The notes beneath the pieces were generated by a model. That model did not search any database, was not told the origin of the DNA, and saw only the letters and a program-made list of their open reading frames with translations. Positions 43,805 through 53,092 of a stretch of DNA of 62,369 nucleotides are shown in pieces. This stretch comes from an uncultured Eubacteriales bacterium (GTDB lineage: Bacteria > Bacillota > Clostridia > Lachnospirales > Lachnospiraceae), in the NCBI GenBank assembly GCA_949284175.1, contig CASDVE010000020.1:1-62369 (forward strand), read 5' to 3'. The position numbers were made by a program, and so were the translations under genes. Each line of letters opens with the position of its first letter. Positions within the stretch are counted from its first letter, which is position 1.

Positions 43805-44470
43805 TTAATATCGAAAACTTTTTACAATAGCGGAGAATAAAAGTTCCCATCCATTGACCGTTACAAATAAAAGCAACTTAAATGGCAATGCAATGGTTGC
43901 TGGTGGCAACATCATCATACCCATAGACATCAAGGTACTAGAAACTATAATGTCTATTAATAAAAATGGCAAAAATAAAAGAAATCCTGCCGTAAAGCCT
44001 CTCTTTAATTCACTTGTTATAAATGCTGGTATAATAACAGTGAGTGGCAATTCCTGTGGCTCTGAAACTTCTTTTTTTCCTGCCATATCCTTATATAATT
44101 CTAACGAACTTACTTCCGTTTGTTTCAACATAAATTCTTTAATCGGTTCTTGTGCTCGTTCTAAAGCTTGTTGCTCATTAATTCTCTCTTCTTTATATGG
44201 TTGGTATGCCGTTGTATTAATATCCTCAATAACAGGACTCATAATAAAAAGCGATAAAAAAAGTGCAATTCCAACTAAAACCATATTGGGAGGAGTCTGT
44301 TGAATCCCTAAAGCATTTCTAACAAAAGAAAGTATAATGATAATTCTTGTAAAGGAAGTCATCATAACTACAATTGATGGCAACAACATAAGAATTGTCA
44401 TTCCAATAAAAATTTCCAGTGTTGGAACCTTATCCCCATTGATATTAATTAATGCCTGTGTTGTATCCAT
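43805..44470 (-). CDS. fliP: Flagellar export protein FliP
   Basis: 221 residues. Signatures MTSFTRIIIILSFVRNALGIQQTPPN near residues 38-63, FILKQ/FMLKQTE, and LPLTVIIPAFITSELKRGF before the last two spans, ending in VNGWELLFSAIVKSF. Forms the pentameric core of the gate with FliQ and FliR. No separate cleavable signal is evident at the N terminus. Confidence 0.95.
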   Translation of the reverse strand: MDTTQALININGDKVPTLEIFIGMTILMLLPSIVVMMTSFTRIIIILSFVRNALGIQQTPPNMVLVGIALFLSLFIMSPVIEDINTTAYQPYKEERINEQQALERAQEPIKEFMLKQTEVSSLELYKDMAGKKEVSEPQELPLTVIIPAFITSELKRGFTAGFLLFLPFLLIDIIVSSTLMSMGMMMLPPATIALPFKLLLFVTVNGWELLFSAIVKSFRY

Positions 44471-44472
44471 GT

Positions 44473-44814
44473 TTATTTCTTCCTATTCCCTATTTTCTTT
44501 AGAATCTGATTAAACGTTTCTTTTTGTTCACTTCCAAAAAGATTTGGAATTTCCTCTAAATCTTCCTCATTCAATTCGGAAAGTAGCGACATGGAGGAAG
44601 AGGATGTTCCAACAAGGAAATGCCTCTTGCCAATTGTCACAATAAGAAGTGCCTGATTTTGTCCAACTGCTATCTTATCTACTATCTTCATATAGGAAGA
44701 ACCATGACGAATGGCCACCCCTTTTCCGATGAATTTTGTCGAAATATAAGTCAGCAACAAAATTCCAATGACGACAACCAAAGTTCCTAATGCAGTCACT
44801 ATTCCATCAAGCAT
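44473..44814 (-). CDS. fliO: Flagellar biosynthesis protein FliO
   Basis: 113 residues: one N-terminal membrane span (LGTLVVVIGILLLTYISTKFI, near residues 8-28) and a FliO-type cytosolic part (VDKIAVGQNQALLIVTIGKRHFLVGT). It helps assemble the FliP ring. Placed between fliY and fliP with 2- and 14-base gaps. Confidence 0.88.
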   Translation of the reverse strand: MLDGIVTALGTLVVVIGILLLTYISTKFIGKGVAIRHGSSYMKIVDKIAVGQNQALLIVTIGKRHFLVGTSSSSMSLLSELNEEDLEEIPNLFGSEQKETFNQILKKIGNRKK

Positions 44815-44828
44815 TTTTTTCTCCTTTA

Positions 44829-46151
44829 TTAGAATTTAATACTTTCTTTTAGAATTTCTGTAATCCGGATTCCAAAATTATCATCAATGACAACAACATC
44901 ACCTTTTGCAATACATTGTCCATTGACAAATAAATCCACCTGTTCTCCTGCTGCTTTATCAAGAACAACTAATGTTCCTTTGTTGAATTCTAAAATATCT
45001 TTTACAAGTTTCTTTGTGCGTCCAATTTCTACTGAAATATCCAATGGAACTCCCATAATCAGATCCATATTCACATCTTCACCATCTGCAAGATGCTCCG
45101 ATTGAGTTCCGGATGTCAAAGTAGGGCTTACCATCTTTTGCACTTTAATCTGTTTTTGCTCTGGTGGTTGCTTTGCTGGTTGATTCTGCAAGGTTGTTTG
45201 CATCATATTTTGCATGGAAGTTTGCATCATCATCTGCATTTGTTGCATCTGTTCCATAAACTGCTGTTGTTGTTGTTGCATAGCAGTCATCATCTCTTTT
45301 GCAAAATTCTGCTCTTCCATAGCATACTTATTTTCCACCATTGGTTGCTGGTACGAAATGTGTTCCACTTCAGCAAATGGTGCCTGTTCTGTTGTTGCAG
45401 CGGTTTCTTCATGTTTTACAAAGACTTCTTTGTCTAGTGGCTCTTTTATTTCTGGTTCTTCGAGTTTTTGTTCAGTCACTATCTGTTCTTGTTTTTCGTG
45501 TTCCTTTTCTTTGACTGCTTCTTCTTTCGCCTCTTCCTCATCATCAATGTTAGGAACTCCATCTGGGAAGAAACCAGAAACCATTTCCTTTGCTAAAGGA
45601 ACTGACATCATATTTAAAAATTCACTTTCCACCTTATCCTCAATTTTTAAGATAAAGCGGACAACAACCATTTTTTCGTTATCCCCATAATAACGATCTC
45701 GAAATTCGTTTAAATCATTTACTTCAAAAGAAGAAGGAGTGGATATATTGACGGCTTTTCCAAACAGTTCGGACAATGCAGTCGAAGACGCACCCATCAT
45801 TTGATTCATGACTTCGCAAATTGCACTGACATTCATCTCATTCATTTCAAAGTCTTCTTCTGGTATTGTAGCTCCCATCAACATTCCCACAATTATTCGA
45901 ACGTCTTCTCGCTTTAATAACATCATATTGCTTCCAGAAAGACCGGATACATATGTAATTTCTACTCCAATTGCAGGTTCTAATTCTGAAAATTCAAATT
46001 CCTCTTTTGAAAGAAGACTAACATTTGGAGTTGTAATATCCACACGGGTATCGAGCATTGTGGAAACGGCTGTCGCAGATGCACCGAGACTGATGTTCAA
46101 GATTTCCCCTATCGCATCTATTTCTATTGTACGCAAGCTATTTGTACTCAT
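44829..46151 (-). CDS. fliY: Flagellar switch protein FliY (CheC-FliN fusion)
   Basis: 440 residues. Residues 1-200 are a CheC/FliM-like phosphatase domain (EIDAIGEILNISLGASATAVS and a second NEMNVSAICEVMNQMMGASS, two E/N active-site helices). A Glu-rich linker follows, then a Gln/Met-rich stretch (about residues 285-325), then the FliN surface-presentation domain (VPLDISVEIGRTKKLVKDILEF, DNFGIRITEI). It both builds the C ring and dephosphorylates CheY-P, which fits the absence of cheC and cheX here. Confidence 0.92.
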   Translation of the reverse strand: MSTNSLRTIEIDAIGEILNISLGASATAVSTMLDTRVDITTPNVSLLSKEEFEFSELEPAIGVEITYVSGLSGSNMMLLKREDVRIIVGMLMGATIPEEDFEMNEMNVSAICEVMNQMMGASSTALSELFGKAVNISTPSSFEVNDLNEFRDRYYGDNEKMVVVRFILKIEDKVESEFLNMMSVPLAKEMVSGFFPDGVPNIDDEEEAKEEAVKEKEHEKQEQIVTEQKLEEPEIKEPLDKEVFVKHEETAATTEQAPFAEVEHISYQQPMVENKYAMEEQNFAKEMMTAMQQQQQQFMEQMQQMQMMMQTSMQNMMQTTLQNQPAKQPPEQKQIKVQKMVSPTLTSGTQSEHLADGEDVNMDLIMGVPLDISVEIGRTKKLVKDILEFNKGTLVVLDKAAGEQVDLFVNGQCIAKGDVVVIDDNFGIRITEILKESIKF

Positions 46152-46192
46152 CTTTCCAATTCTCCTTTATGAAATCTTTTTCTTTATTCAGT

Positions 46193-46633
46193 CTATTTTC
46201 CAATCTCCAATGCTTTTTGTGCCATCAATTTCATCGCATTAAATGCGGTAATATTCGCTTCATATGCTCTTGATGCCGCCATTCCATCAATGGTTTCTTG
46301 AATTAAATCAACATTCGGCATTTGTACATATCCTTGTTCATCTGCATCCGGATGAGTTGGATTATAAACAGATTTTAAATCACTTTGATCTTCAGTGATC
46401 TGTTTCACAATAACTCCTGCTGGTGTATCCACTTGATTCATCGCTTGATCCAGTGTTACTTGAAATGGTGACCTCGTTCTTTCTTCTAACACAACTTGCT
46501 TTCTACGATATGGTGTACCATTTTCTGTTCTTGTTGTTTCAATATTTGCAATATTTTGGGAAGCAATGTCAAGTCTTAATCTCTGTGCAGTCATACCAGA
46601 AGCACTGATATCAAAAGAACTTAAAAAAGACAT
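46193..46633 (-). CDS. flgC: Flagellar proximal rod protein FlgC
   Basis: 146 residues, FlgC length. Signatures FDISASGMTAQRLRLDIASQNIANIETT, and C-terminal YVQMPNVDLIQETIDGMAASRAYEANITAFNAMK. Rod subunit. It is out of place: flgC almost always follows flgB directly and precedes fliE, but here it lies between cheY and fliY, about 12 kb downstream of flgB. Ribosome site GGAGGAAT. Confidence 0.95.
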   Translation of the reverse strand: MSFLSSFDISASGMTAQRLRLDIASQNIANIETTRTENGTPYRRKQVVLEERTRSPFQVTLDQAMNQVDTPAGVIVKQITEDQSDLKSVYNPTHPDADEQGYVQMPNVDLIQETIDGMAASRAYEANITAFNAMKLMAQKALEIGK

Positions 46634-46644
46634 AGTATTCCTCC

Positions 46645-47004
46645 CTATCCAATAATTTTAGAAACAGTTTCTAAAATTCTATCCGCTTTAAATGGTTTTA
46701 CAATAAAATCTTTTGCTCCAGATTTAATTGCCTCAATAACCATTCCCTCTTGTCCCATAGCGGAACACATAATGACATTGGCTGCTGGATCCAGTGCTTT
46801 AATTTCTTTTAATGCTTCAAGACCATCCATATTTGGCATTGTGATATCCATGATAACAAGATCTGGTTTTACTTCTTGATATTTTTCTACCGCTCTTGCT
46901 CCATCTTCTGCTTCTTCTAAATCACTATATCCACCTTTTGTTAATGTATCTTTCACCATCATTCTCATAAAAGCTGCATCATCAACAACTAAAATTTTTG
47001 CCAT
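46645..47004 (-). CDS. cheY: Chemotaxis response regulator CheY
   Basis: 119 residues, a lone receiver. Acidic pair in VVDDAAFMR, phospho-acceptor Asp53 in VIMDITMPNMDG, Thr/Ser in MCSAMG and Lys in IVKPFKADR. Phosphorylated by CheA, it binds FliM/FliY; FliY is encoded two genes downstream and FliM directly upstream. Confidence 0.95.
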   Translation of the reverse strand: MAKILVVDDAAFMRMMVKDTLTKGGYSDLEEAEDGARAVEKYQEVKPDLVIMDITMPNMDGLEALKEIKALDPAANVIMCSAMGQEGMVIEAIKSGAKDFIVKPFKADRILETVSKIIG

Positions 47005-47049
47005 TTTCTTTTACCTCACTTCTTTTTCTTTCTATTATCTTTTATTATG

Positions 47050-48114
47050 TCAAGTAGATTCTTGTGCATTAGAAAGCTCTTCTTGCACTAATTTCAAATC
47101 CATTCCGTTGTTCAACTCATTTAACTTGGATTGAATTTTTACAGCTACATTTTTATTATATACTCCTACTTGACCTGTAAACCATTTTTTACTTCCAACT
47201 AAAACTGACACATCGGAATCTTTTGGACAGTTTAAATCAATAACATCTCCCACATGAAGATTATAAATATCATCTAATGTAAGTTTCACTCCAGAAATCT
47301 CTGCTTTTACTTCCAACATTGTCTGTTCAATATTATCCATAATTTCATCTTTGTGATTTTGTTCAATAATATCATATGCGGTATCCACATGACGTTTCTT
47401 TTCAATCACATCATAAATATTGGCAAGCAGTCTTCCTGGAATACAAATACTAATATTACCGGATACTTCTACCATGTCTACGGCGATCATAACAATAACC
47501 ACAATTTCATCTACACCAATGTCTTGAAACAGTCCTAGATTTTCTTCAATTCGATCGAACTTTGCCTCCAATCTCATATAACCGCTCCAAACATCTTTAA
47601 TGGGCATAATTAAATATTCCATAATTCGTTGATAAAGCAATTTTTCAATTTGTGTATATTGATATGATGCGTCAATTGCGGTATCACTTTCTGTTCCACC
47701 TAACATTCTATCAATCATATTAACTGCGATGATCTGACTGATGTGCATTAAAATTGGCGGATTCTTTGATCCGTCTGGTGTTTGACAGCTCACCAATGTA
47801 AAAATATCGTTATCCGATAACGCATTGCTAAACTCATAATATCTTTGCTCTTCTACGGAGAGAACAGTAAGTTCACTATTTACCCGAAATAAGCTATTAA
47901 TCTGGGAGGAAGTAATTCTTGAATAGTTTTCATAGACTCCTTTTAAAATCTTTAATTTCTCTTTTGTGAACTTTTTAGGACTATAAAAATCATACTTTCG
48001 ATATGTTTTTTCTCTTGTTTGCGCTTCCACTTTTTTTCCACCCTCATCCGAGGATGATTCCTTTAAAGCACCAAGTAACGCATCAATTTGACTCTGCGAT
48101 AATACTTCAGCCAT
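47050..48114 (-). CDS. fliM: Flagellar motor switch protein FliM
   Basis: 354 residues. The N-terminal CheY-P-binding segment LSQSQIDALLGAL is at residues 5-17. The middle CheC-like domain (YSRITSSQINSLFRVNSELTV, MIDRMLGG) and the C-terminal FliN-like domain (DDIYNLHVGDVIDLNCPKD) are intact. It forms the C ring and receives CheY-P. Confidence 0.95.
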   Translation of the reverse strand: MAEVLSQSQIDALLGALKESSSDEGGKKVEAQTREKTYRKYDFYSPKKFTKEKLKILKGVYENYSRITSSQINSLFRVNSELTVLSVEEQRYYEFSNALSDNDIFTLVSCQTPDGSKNPPILMHISQIIAVNMIDRMLGGTESDTAIDASYQYTQIEKLLYQRIMEYLIMPIKDVWSGYMRLEAKFDRIEENLGLFQDIGVDEIVVIVMIAVDMVEVSGNISICIPGRLLANIYDVIEKKRHVDTAYDIIEQNHKDEIMDNIEQTMLEVKAEISGVKLTLDDIYNLHVGDVIDLNCPKDSDVSVLVGSKKWFTGQVGVYNKNVAVKIQSKLNELNNGMDLKLVQEELSNAQEST

Positions 48115-48171
48115 AGCTCCTTCCCGCCTTTATTTAAATTTTTTCAATACTTTTCACAATTTCGGATCTCC

Positions 48172-48828
48172 CTATTTAGAAATTACTTTTTCAATAGTAA
48201 TTTCCAATCGATCATTTTTCTCCAATTCTGTCTTGATTGTTGTAATAGGAAAAAATTGACCGCATCCAACACTTAAAATTGATGATGGTTCCACAATTTC
48301 TTTTTGTTGAATATAAGCGGAGATTTTCGCTGCCCTTTCTGCTGATAGCATGCGATCGGTCACCGCTTCATTCGGGAGATCCGGATCCTTTTGCATTGTA
48401 TGTCCGCTGATTACGATTTTTCCAATTATATTTTTATTTGTTTTCAACTCAACTAATATGCTATCTAAGATAGAAATAGCACCTTTTTTTAATGTTGTTT
48501 CATTTTCTTTAAATAGCTTTTCATTGGAAATTCGTATTCGTATGGACTCTCCTCCATTTTCTACTATAAAAGTATCTTTTTGTTTTTTTCTTAGTTTCTT
48601 ATAAAGCTGTGAAAATTTCTTATCAATTTTATTTCCATTGTTTTGGGAACTGTTTTTTGAAGATAATTGACCCGGAGTTTCAAATTGAGTATAGCCATCT
48701 GTAAAATCACTTTCATGAAAAGACGTTCCTCCATATAAAACAACTACAAAACATAAAAGTACTGTTACAGCACCACTATAAATTCTCAGCCATCCAGCCT
48801 CGTTTTTATATTCTTTCTTCTTCCTCAT
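48172..48828 (-). CDS. motB: MotB-like stator protein lacking the ion-binding aspartate
   Basis: 218 residues. It has a single N-terminal membrane span and a C-terminal OmpA-like domain (IVISGHT, MLSAERAAKISAYI), the MotB layout. In the span, the family motif Y-A-D reads Y-S-G (residues 17-19): the essential proton/sodium-binding Asp is Gly19, codon GGT at 48772-48774. In the OmpA domain the TD motif reads T-M (residues 144-145), losing a peptidoglycan-binding Asp. The gene is otherwise intact and coupled to motA (21-base gap). It is either an inactive or non-canonical stator, or recently inactivated. Confidence 0.85.
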   Translation of the reverse strand: MRKKKEYKNEAGWLRIYSGAVTVLLCFVVVLYGGTSFHESDFTDGYTQFETPGQLSSKNSSQNNGNKIDKKFSQLYKKLRKKQKDTFIVENGGESIRIRISNEKLFKENETTLKKGAISILDSILVELKTNKNIIGKIVISGHTMQKDPDLPNEAVTDRMLSAERAAKISAYIQQKEIVEPSSILSVGCGQFFPITTIKTELEKNDRLEITIEKVISK

Positions 48829-48849
48829 GCAATACTCTCTCTTCTTCTC

Positions 48850-49638
48850 TTATCTCTTTTTTTTCCCAGAAGAAAAGGTCTTATCCCGTTTTCCTTCTTC
48901 GATATAAGATAGAAGTCGTTCTTTTATATACTTTGGGTTTTCGCCTTCTTGTATTGCCATAACTCCTTCAACTACAACCTGTTTATAAAGAACTTCTTCT
49001 TCATTTTTTACCCTCAATTTTCTTCCAATTGGATTAAAAATTAAATAGGCAAAGATACTTCCATATAAAATCGGAAGAAATGCAAGTGCCATTTCAGTTC
49101 CAAGTATTTCCACATTCCCTTGATACTCACCTAATTTTAACAGAAGTGGAACTAACTTTACTAAAGTTCCTATCATTCCAAAGGCAGTTGCATAGGATGC
49201 TCCCTTATCGTAAATTTCTGCTGAATCTTCATGACGCTGTTCCATACATTCAATATCTTTTTCTAATATATGTTTTACTTTCTCTACTCCTACGGCATCA
49301 ATGATTAGAAACATTCCTTTTCTAAAAAAAGGCTCTTCTATGGATTGTACTTCTTTTTCTAAAGTTAAAACACCATTTTTTCTCGCCTTTTCCGATAAGC
49401 TGTATAACGCGTCAATCAATGGTTCTACATGATAACGTGCCCTTAAAAGTACTTTCCAATGCCGTAACATAATCAAAAAGAACTTTGGTGAACAACTCGC
49501 CATTAATGCAAAGATTGTGCCTCCAAACACAATAAGAAAGCCATTCAGACTCCAGAAATGAACTAGATTTGGAACTTTAACCTCCAGCAAAAGAATTGCA
49601 ATCCCAAAAAGCAATCCCAAAATACTCGTAATATCCAT
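48850..49638 (-). CDS. motA: MotA-like stator protein with altered channel residues
   Basis: 262 residues with four predicted spans and the family FGGTIFALM block, cytosolic SEKARKNGVLTLE loop (FliG contact) and FGMIGTLV/YGSIFAYLIFNPIG spans. Channel residues differ from the norm: the conserved Pro of the APAxG motif is Thr151, a Gly in TM3 is Lys161, and the TT pair before YGS is Pro-Ile. Together with the MotB change this suggests loss or change of ion flow while rotor contacts are kept. Confidence 0.88.
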   Translation of the reverse strand: MDITSILGLLFGIAILLLEVKVPNLVHFWSLNGFLIVFGGTIFALMASCSPKFFLIMLRHWKVLLRARYHVEPLIDALYSLSEKARKNGVLTLEKEVQSIEEPFFRKGMFLIIDAVGVEKVKHILEKDIECMEQRHEDSAEIYDKGASYATAFGMIGTLVKLVPLLLKLGEYQGNVEILGTEMALAFLPILYGSIFAYLIFNPIGRKLRVKNEEEVLYKQVVVEGVMAIQEGENPKYIKERLLSYIEEGKRDKTFSSGKKKR

Positions 49639-49682
49639 TCTTTCTCGTCCTCTATCCTATGTACATTCCTGCCATCCCATTT

Positions 49683-50624
49683 TTATCGTTTCATATTAAC
49701 AAGATCACTTAACATTTCATCTGTTACTGTAATGATCTTTGTATTCGCCTGATATCCTCTTTGTGTTGTAATCAAATCAGACATCTCTTTTGCTAAGTCA
49801 ACATTGGACATTTCAAGATAACCACTTAAAATCTTACCACTAGAATTACTTGTAACACTAGCCTTTAGACTTCCCGCATTGGCACCTGGTGTATAGTAAT
49901 AGCCTTGATCATGCTCTAAACCGTTGACATTTCCAACAGACGCAACAGCGATCTGTCCAATAGTATAAATGGTGTCGTCTTGACCTGTTCCTATAATTGT
50001 TCCATCATCACCAATTTTATAGGTACTAATAATTGGCTGCTCTCCATTTCCTGCCTGTTGTCCTGCAAAATCTTTATATGGAACTTTAATTGGTTGTAAT
50101 TTAGTTTTATCGATTTCCATATCAGTGGCATCTTTCCAACTTCCTTGAAAACCATAGACATAGTTACCTTGATCATCTACCAAATATCCATTACTATCGA
50201 CACCAAAAATTCCAACTTTTGAAAGTTTCAAATTCGTTCCTTCAATATCTGCTACTCCATTTGTAGCAGTGATTCCTCCTGTGGCTGGATCAGGCATTGG
50301 TCCTACAATGAAGAAACCGCTTCCATTGATCATACAATCAAGAGCACGACCTGTTGGACTCCATGCCCCGGTTGTATAATTCACCGCAATACTACTAACA
50401 TTGACACCAAAACCAACTTGTGATGTATTGGTACCACCAGTCCCACCTGCTGTTGTAATTCCTTCTGAACCAACCGTACTATTTTGGTACATGGAATCTG
50501 AGAAAGATGCACTTTGTGATTTGAAACCCCATGTGTTAACATTGGCAATATTATTACTGATAACATCCATCTTTGATTGATGTGATTTTAATCCTGAAAC
50601 TGCTGCATACATTGATTTAACCAT
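49683..50624 (-). CDS. flgE: Flagellar hook protein FlgE
   Basis: 313 residues, short for FlgE. N-terminal SMYAAVSGLKSHQSKMDVISNNIANVNTWGFK (split), central INGSGFFIVG, C-terminal SGYLEMSNVDLAKEMSDLITTQRGYQANTKIIT. It follows flgD, so hook is preferred over FlgG. A flbD gene, usually directly after flgE, is absent. Confidence 0.9.
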   Translation of the reverse strand: MVKSMYAAVSGLKSHQSKMDVISNNIANVNTWGFKSQSASFSDSMYQNSTVGSEGITTAGGTGGTNTSQVGFGVNVSSIAVNYTTGAWSPTGRALDCMINGSGFFIVGPMPDPATGGITATNGVADIEGTNLKLSKVGIFGVDSNGYLVDDQGNYVYGFQGSWKDATDMEIDKTKLQPIKVPYKDFAGQQAGNGEQPIISTYKIGDDGTIIGTGQDDTIYTIGQIAVASVGNVNGLEHDQGYYYTPGANAGSLKASVTSNSSGKILSGYLEMSNVDLAKEMSDLITTQRGYQANTKIITVTDEMLSDLVNMKR

Positions 50625-50737
50625 TGTTTTACTTCCTTTCTAACCTTTTATCATTTTAAAACATAATTTTATTATACAACATTTATTAAAAATGTCGAAT
50701 TTTAATTCATCATGCTTTTCTTATCTTCTGTATTCAG

Positions 50738-51298
50738 TTAAATTGTTGTCTCATCTTTCCCAGTTTCATCGGTCGTTCCCTCTGAACTACTATCCCCATT
50801 TTCTGTTCCATCTGTTTCATCATCCTTTGGAGGCGATGGAACTTCACCAATTCCCATCAGCTGAGCTAGCTCATAAGGCTCTCCATCAATATAGAGCTGC
50901 GGAACTCCGTTATAGAGGGCAACACCTTCTACTGTCCCAACTTTATCTTCACCAGTATATACTCCATCTTCATCTTTTAAAGCCACTTTTACCTCTTTTC
51001 CAAGCATGGATGCGGAATAAGTAGTTAAGTTAATTTGGGACATCTGATTAATAGAACTGATCAGCTGCTGTGTCGCTACAATCGTTTCTGTCTGTGCCAT
51101 CTGTGCCATCATATCGGCTGTACTTGTTGGATTGCTCGGATCTTGATATTTCATTTGGGCTGCTAACAACTCATAAAAATCTTGCATACTAAGAGATGTG
51201 TTATCCTCAGGTGATGTTTCTGTTGTTGTACTTCCTGCTCTCGATGTCTGATTCAACGAATTGCTATATGTAGTAACTAAATCTGTATTAACTGGCAT
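50738..51298 (-). CDS. flgD: Hook assembly scaffold FlgD
   Basis: About 186 residues from the ATG at 51298, since the ATG at 51307 abuts the GAAAGGGG site. FlgD signature: SLSMQDFYELLAAQMKYQDPSNPTSTADMMAQMAQTET (split). After residue 110 a short Asp/Glu/Thr-rich tail replaces the tudor-like C-terminal domain of proteobacterial FlgD, as in many Firmicutes. It caps the growing hook. About 113 bases to flgE hold no gene. Confidence 0.92.
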   Translation of the reverse strand: MPVNTDLVTTYSNSLNQTSRAGSTTTETSPEDNTSLSMQDFYELLAAQMKYQDPSNPTSTADMMAQMAQTETIVATQQLISSINQMSQINLTTYSASMLGKEVKVALKDEDGVYTGEDKVGTVEGVALYNGVPQLYIDGEPYELAQLMGIGEVPSPPKDDETDGTENGDSSSEGTTDETGKDETTI

Positions 51299-51318
51299 CG
51301 GTATCATCCCCTTTCTTC

Positions 51319-52605
51319 TTATGCTAATCCCAATCTCAATTGTTCTAAGAAACTTCTTGTACTAGTTTCCTCTTGTTTCTTCTGTTGCCTAGATGTTTGT
51401 TCTTGTTGTTGCTCTTGATTGCGATGATTTCCATTTCCTTGTTGTTCCAAATAATCTGGTTCTGCCTGTGGCGTATCCACAATAATTGTAGTTGGAGCTT
51501 TTAAATTTTGCTCCATAATCTGACCAATTTCTTTTACCTGCTGTGCCAATGCTTGTGCAGTTTCTTTACTACTACATAAGATGGATACAGAGGTCTTTCC
51601 ATTTTCATATGTAATATGAATCGATAATTTCCCCAGATTTTCTGGATTTAATTGAAGCTCTAATTGTTGCTTTCCAACTTGAATATTTTTTAATATATGA
51701 GATGCAATTGTTTCACCCATAGACGGATCGTCTGGAATTGTAACTGTTGGAATGGATGATTGTAAAGAATGAGAAGCAATTGTGTGTCTACTCATAAAAT
51801 TCTCTATTCCTTTTCCAGTATTTCCAACTAGTAAAGTGGGATTTTCCATCTCTTTATTCTTAGAATCAGATTCCACCATCTCTGCTTGAACCGACTGTCC
51901 TGCTGGTTGAGTTTCTAAAGTGCTTTTTAACTGATTATGGTTTTCTCCCTCTAATTCAGAGATAGCTTGTTTTGATGCTTTCATATTGATTGTATTTTCA
52001 TCACTTCCTATCTCACTTAAGTTCTGAATTTCCTCTTGTTGTCCATTCATATTTTTAGGATTGGAAACTTCATGAAATGTCTGTCCATTAGAACTTCCTG
52101 ATAGAATAGTCATCGGCTCCATATTTCTCTGATTCCCAGCACTCGTGGCAACTTCAGTTCCATTTTCAGTCATTTGATTTTCTTGCGTTAACAATAATTC
52201 TTTTGTAACACTATTGGTCTGCTCCATCTGACTTTTGTTGGTCAATGTTTCGATGGAAGATATATTCGTATCTACTTGTAAATCCATATTATTTTTATTA
52301 TTCAGATTTACTTGGCATTGCCCTTGTAGCAAAGAAAAGAATATATTTATATTCTGCTGTTGTGCATTTTCTTTTGGTTGCCCTTCCATCTTTTCTTTTT
52401 TGACATCTTGTGACTCTTTTTTCTCTGAAACACCAGCACTATCCTGTTCTTTATTCTCAGTCTTTGGTTTTTCAGATGTTGCTTGTTCCGTATCTACCGC
52501 TTGTTCAAAAAGGTCTTGAAAATTATTCTCACCATTTTTCCCTTGCGTCTTCGTACTCGCCTTTGTTACCTTTATTTGTTGTATTGATGAGATTTCTTTT
52601 ACCAT
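51319..52605 (-). CDS. fliK: Hook-length control protein FliK
   Basis: 428 residues. A long polar, Gln/Asn-rich N-terminal ruler region with low similarity to anything, then the Flg_hook domain near residues 300-380 (QLELQLNPENLGKLSIHITYENGKTSVSI, ALAQQVKEIGQIMEQNLKA). Measures hook length and triggers FlhB switching. A second FliK-like protein is encoded at 16595-18037. Confidence 0.9.
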   Translation of the reverse strand: MVKEISSIQQIKVTKASTKTQGKNGENNFQDLFEQAVDTEQATSEKPKTENKEQDSAGVSEKKESQDVKKEKMEGQPKENAQQQNINIFFSLLQGQCQVNLNNKNNMDLQVDTNISSIETLTNKSQMEQTNSVTKELLLTQENQMTENGTEVATSAGNQRNMEPMTILSGSSNGQTFHEVSNPKNMNGQQEEIQNLSEIGSDENTINMKASKQAISELEGENHNQLKSTLETQPAGQSVQAEMVESDSKNKEMENPTLLVGNTGKGIENFMSRHTIASHSLQSSIPTVTIPDDPSMGETIASHILKNIQVGKQQLELQLNPENLGKLSIHITYENGKTSVSILCSSKETAQALAQQVKEIGQIMEQNLKAPTTIIVDTPQAEPDYLEQQGNGNHRNQEQQQEQTSRQQKKQEETSTRSFLEQLRLGLA

Positions 52606-52617
52606 ATTCTTCCCTCA

Positions 52618-53073
52618 CTAAGAGATTTCTACTTTTTTTAATGATGCTATATTGGATACAAACTCTTCCACAAGAAGTTCTTCTTCTTTTTGTACCATTT
52701 TTTGATACTGCTCTTGCTTTTTCTCTTTCAACTTCTCAATGGATGCCTTTTCAATTTTAGCTTCCATCAACTCTTTTCTCTTCTCTTCTTCTTTTTCTTT
52801 TAGACAGACTAGAATTTCATGTTCCTTATCCATCTGAATTTGAAGATTCCCAAGATACGTTTCATAAAGTTTCATAAAGCCGACGGTACAGCCATTTCTT
52901 TTACCGTCTTCCAACACTTTACAATGATGGTCATATTGAGCATTTAACTCTTGAATCACTTTTTCTTGTTCTACTACACGAAGTGCTCTTTGCATATATT
53001 CATTTCGCAGTGACTCTTCTGTCTGTTCCTTATACGCTAACACTTTATTTAATGAAAAATAAAACTTCTTCAT
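52618..53073 (-). CDS. fliJ: Flagellar export protein FliJ
   Basis: 151 residues, a long antiparallel coiled coil (FSLNKVLAYKEQTEESLRNEYMQ; EKEEEKRKELMEAKIEKASIEKLKEKKQ), family length. It bridges the FliI ATPase and FlhA. Sits between fliI and fliK. Confidence 0.9.
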   Translation of the reverse strand: MKKFYFSLNKVLAYKEQTEESLRNEYMQRALRVVEQEKVIQELNAQYDHHCKVLEDGKRNGCTVGFMKLYETYLGNLQIQMDKEHEILVCLKEKEEEKRKELMEAKIEKASIEKLKEKKQEQYQKMVQKEEELLVEEFVSNIASLKKVEIS

Positions 53074-53092
53074 CGGTTACGTTCGCCTCTTT

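Noticed and set aside
45093..45690. Plus-strand reading frames opposite fliY
   Set aside because: Low-complexity His/Leu/Cys shadows of the Gln/Met-rich linker.
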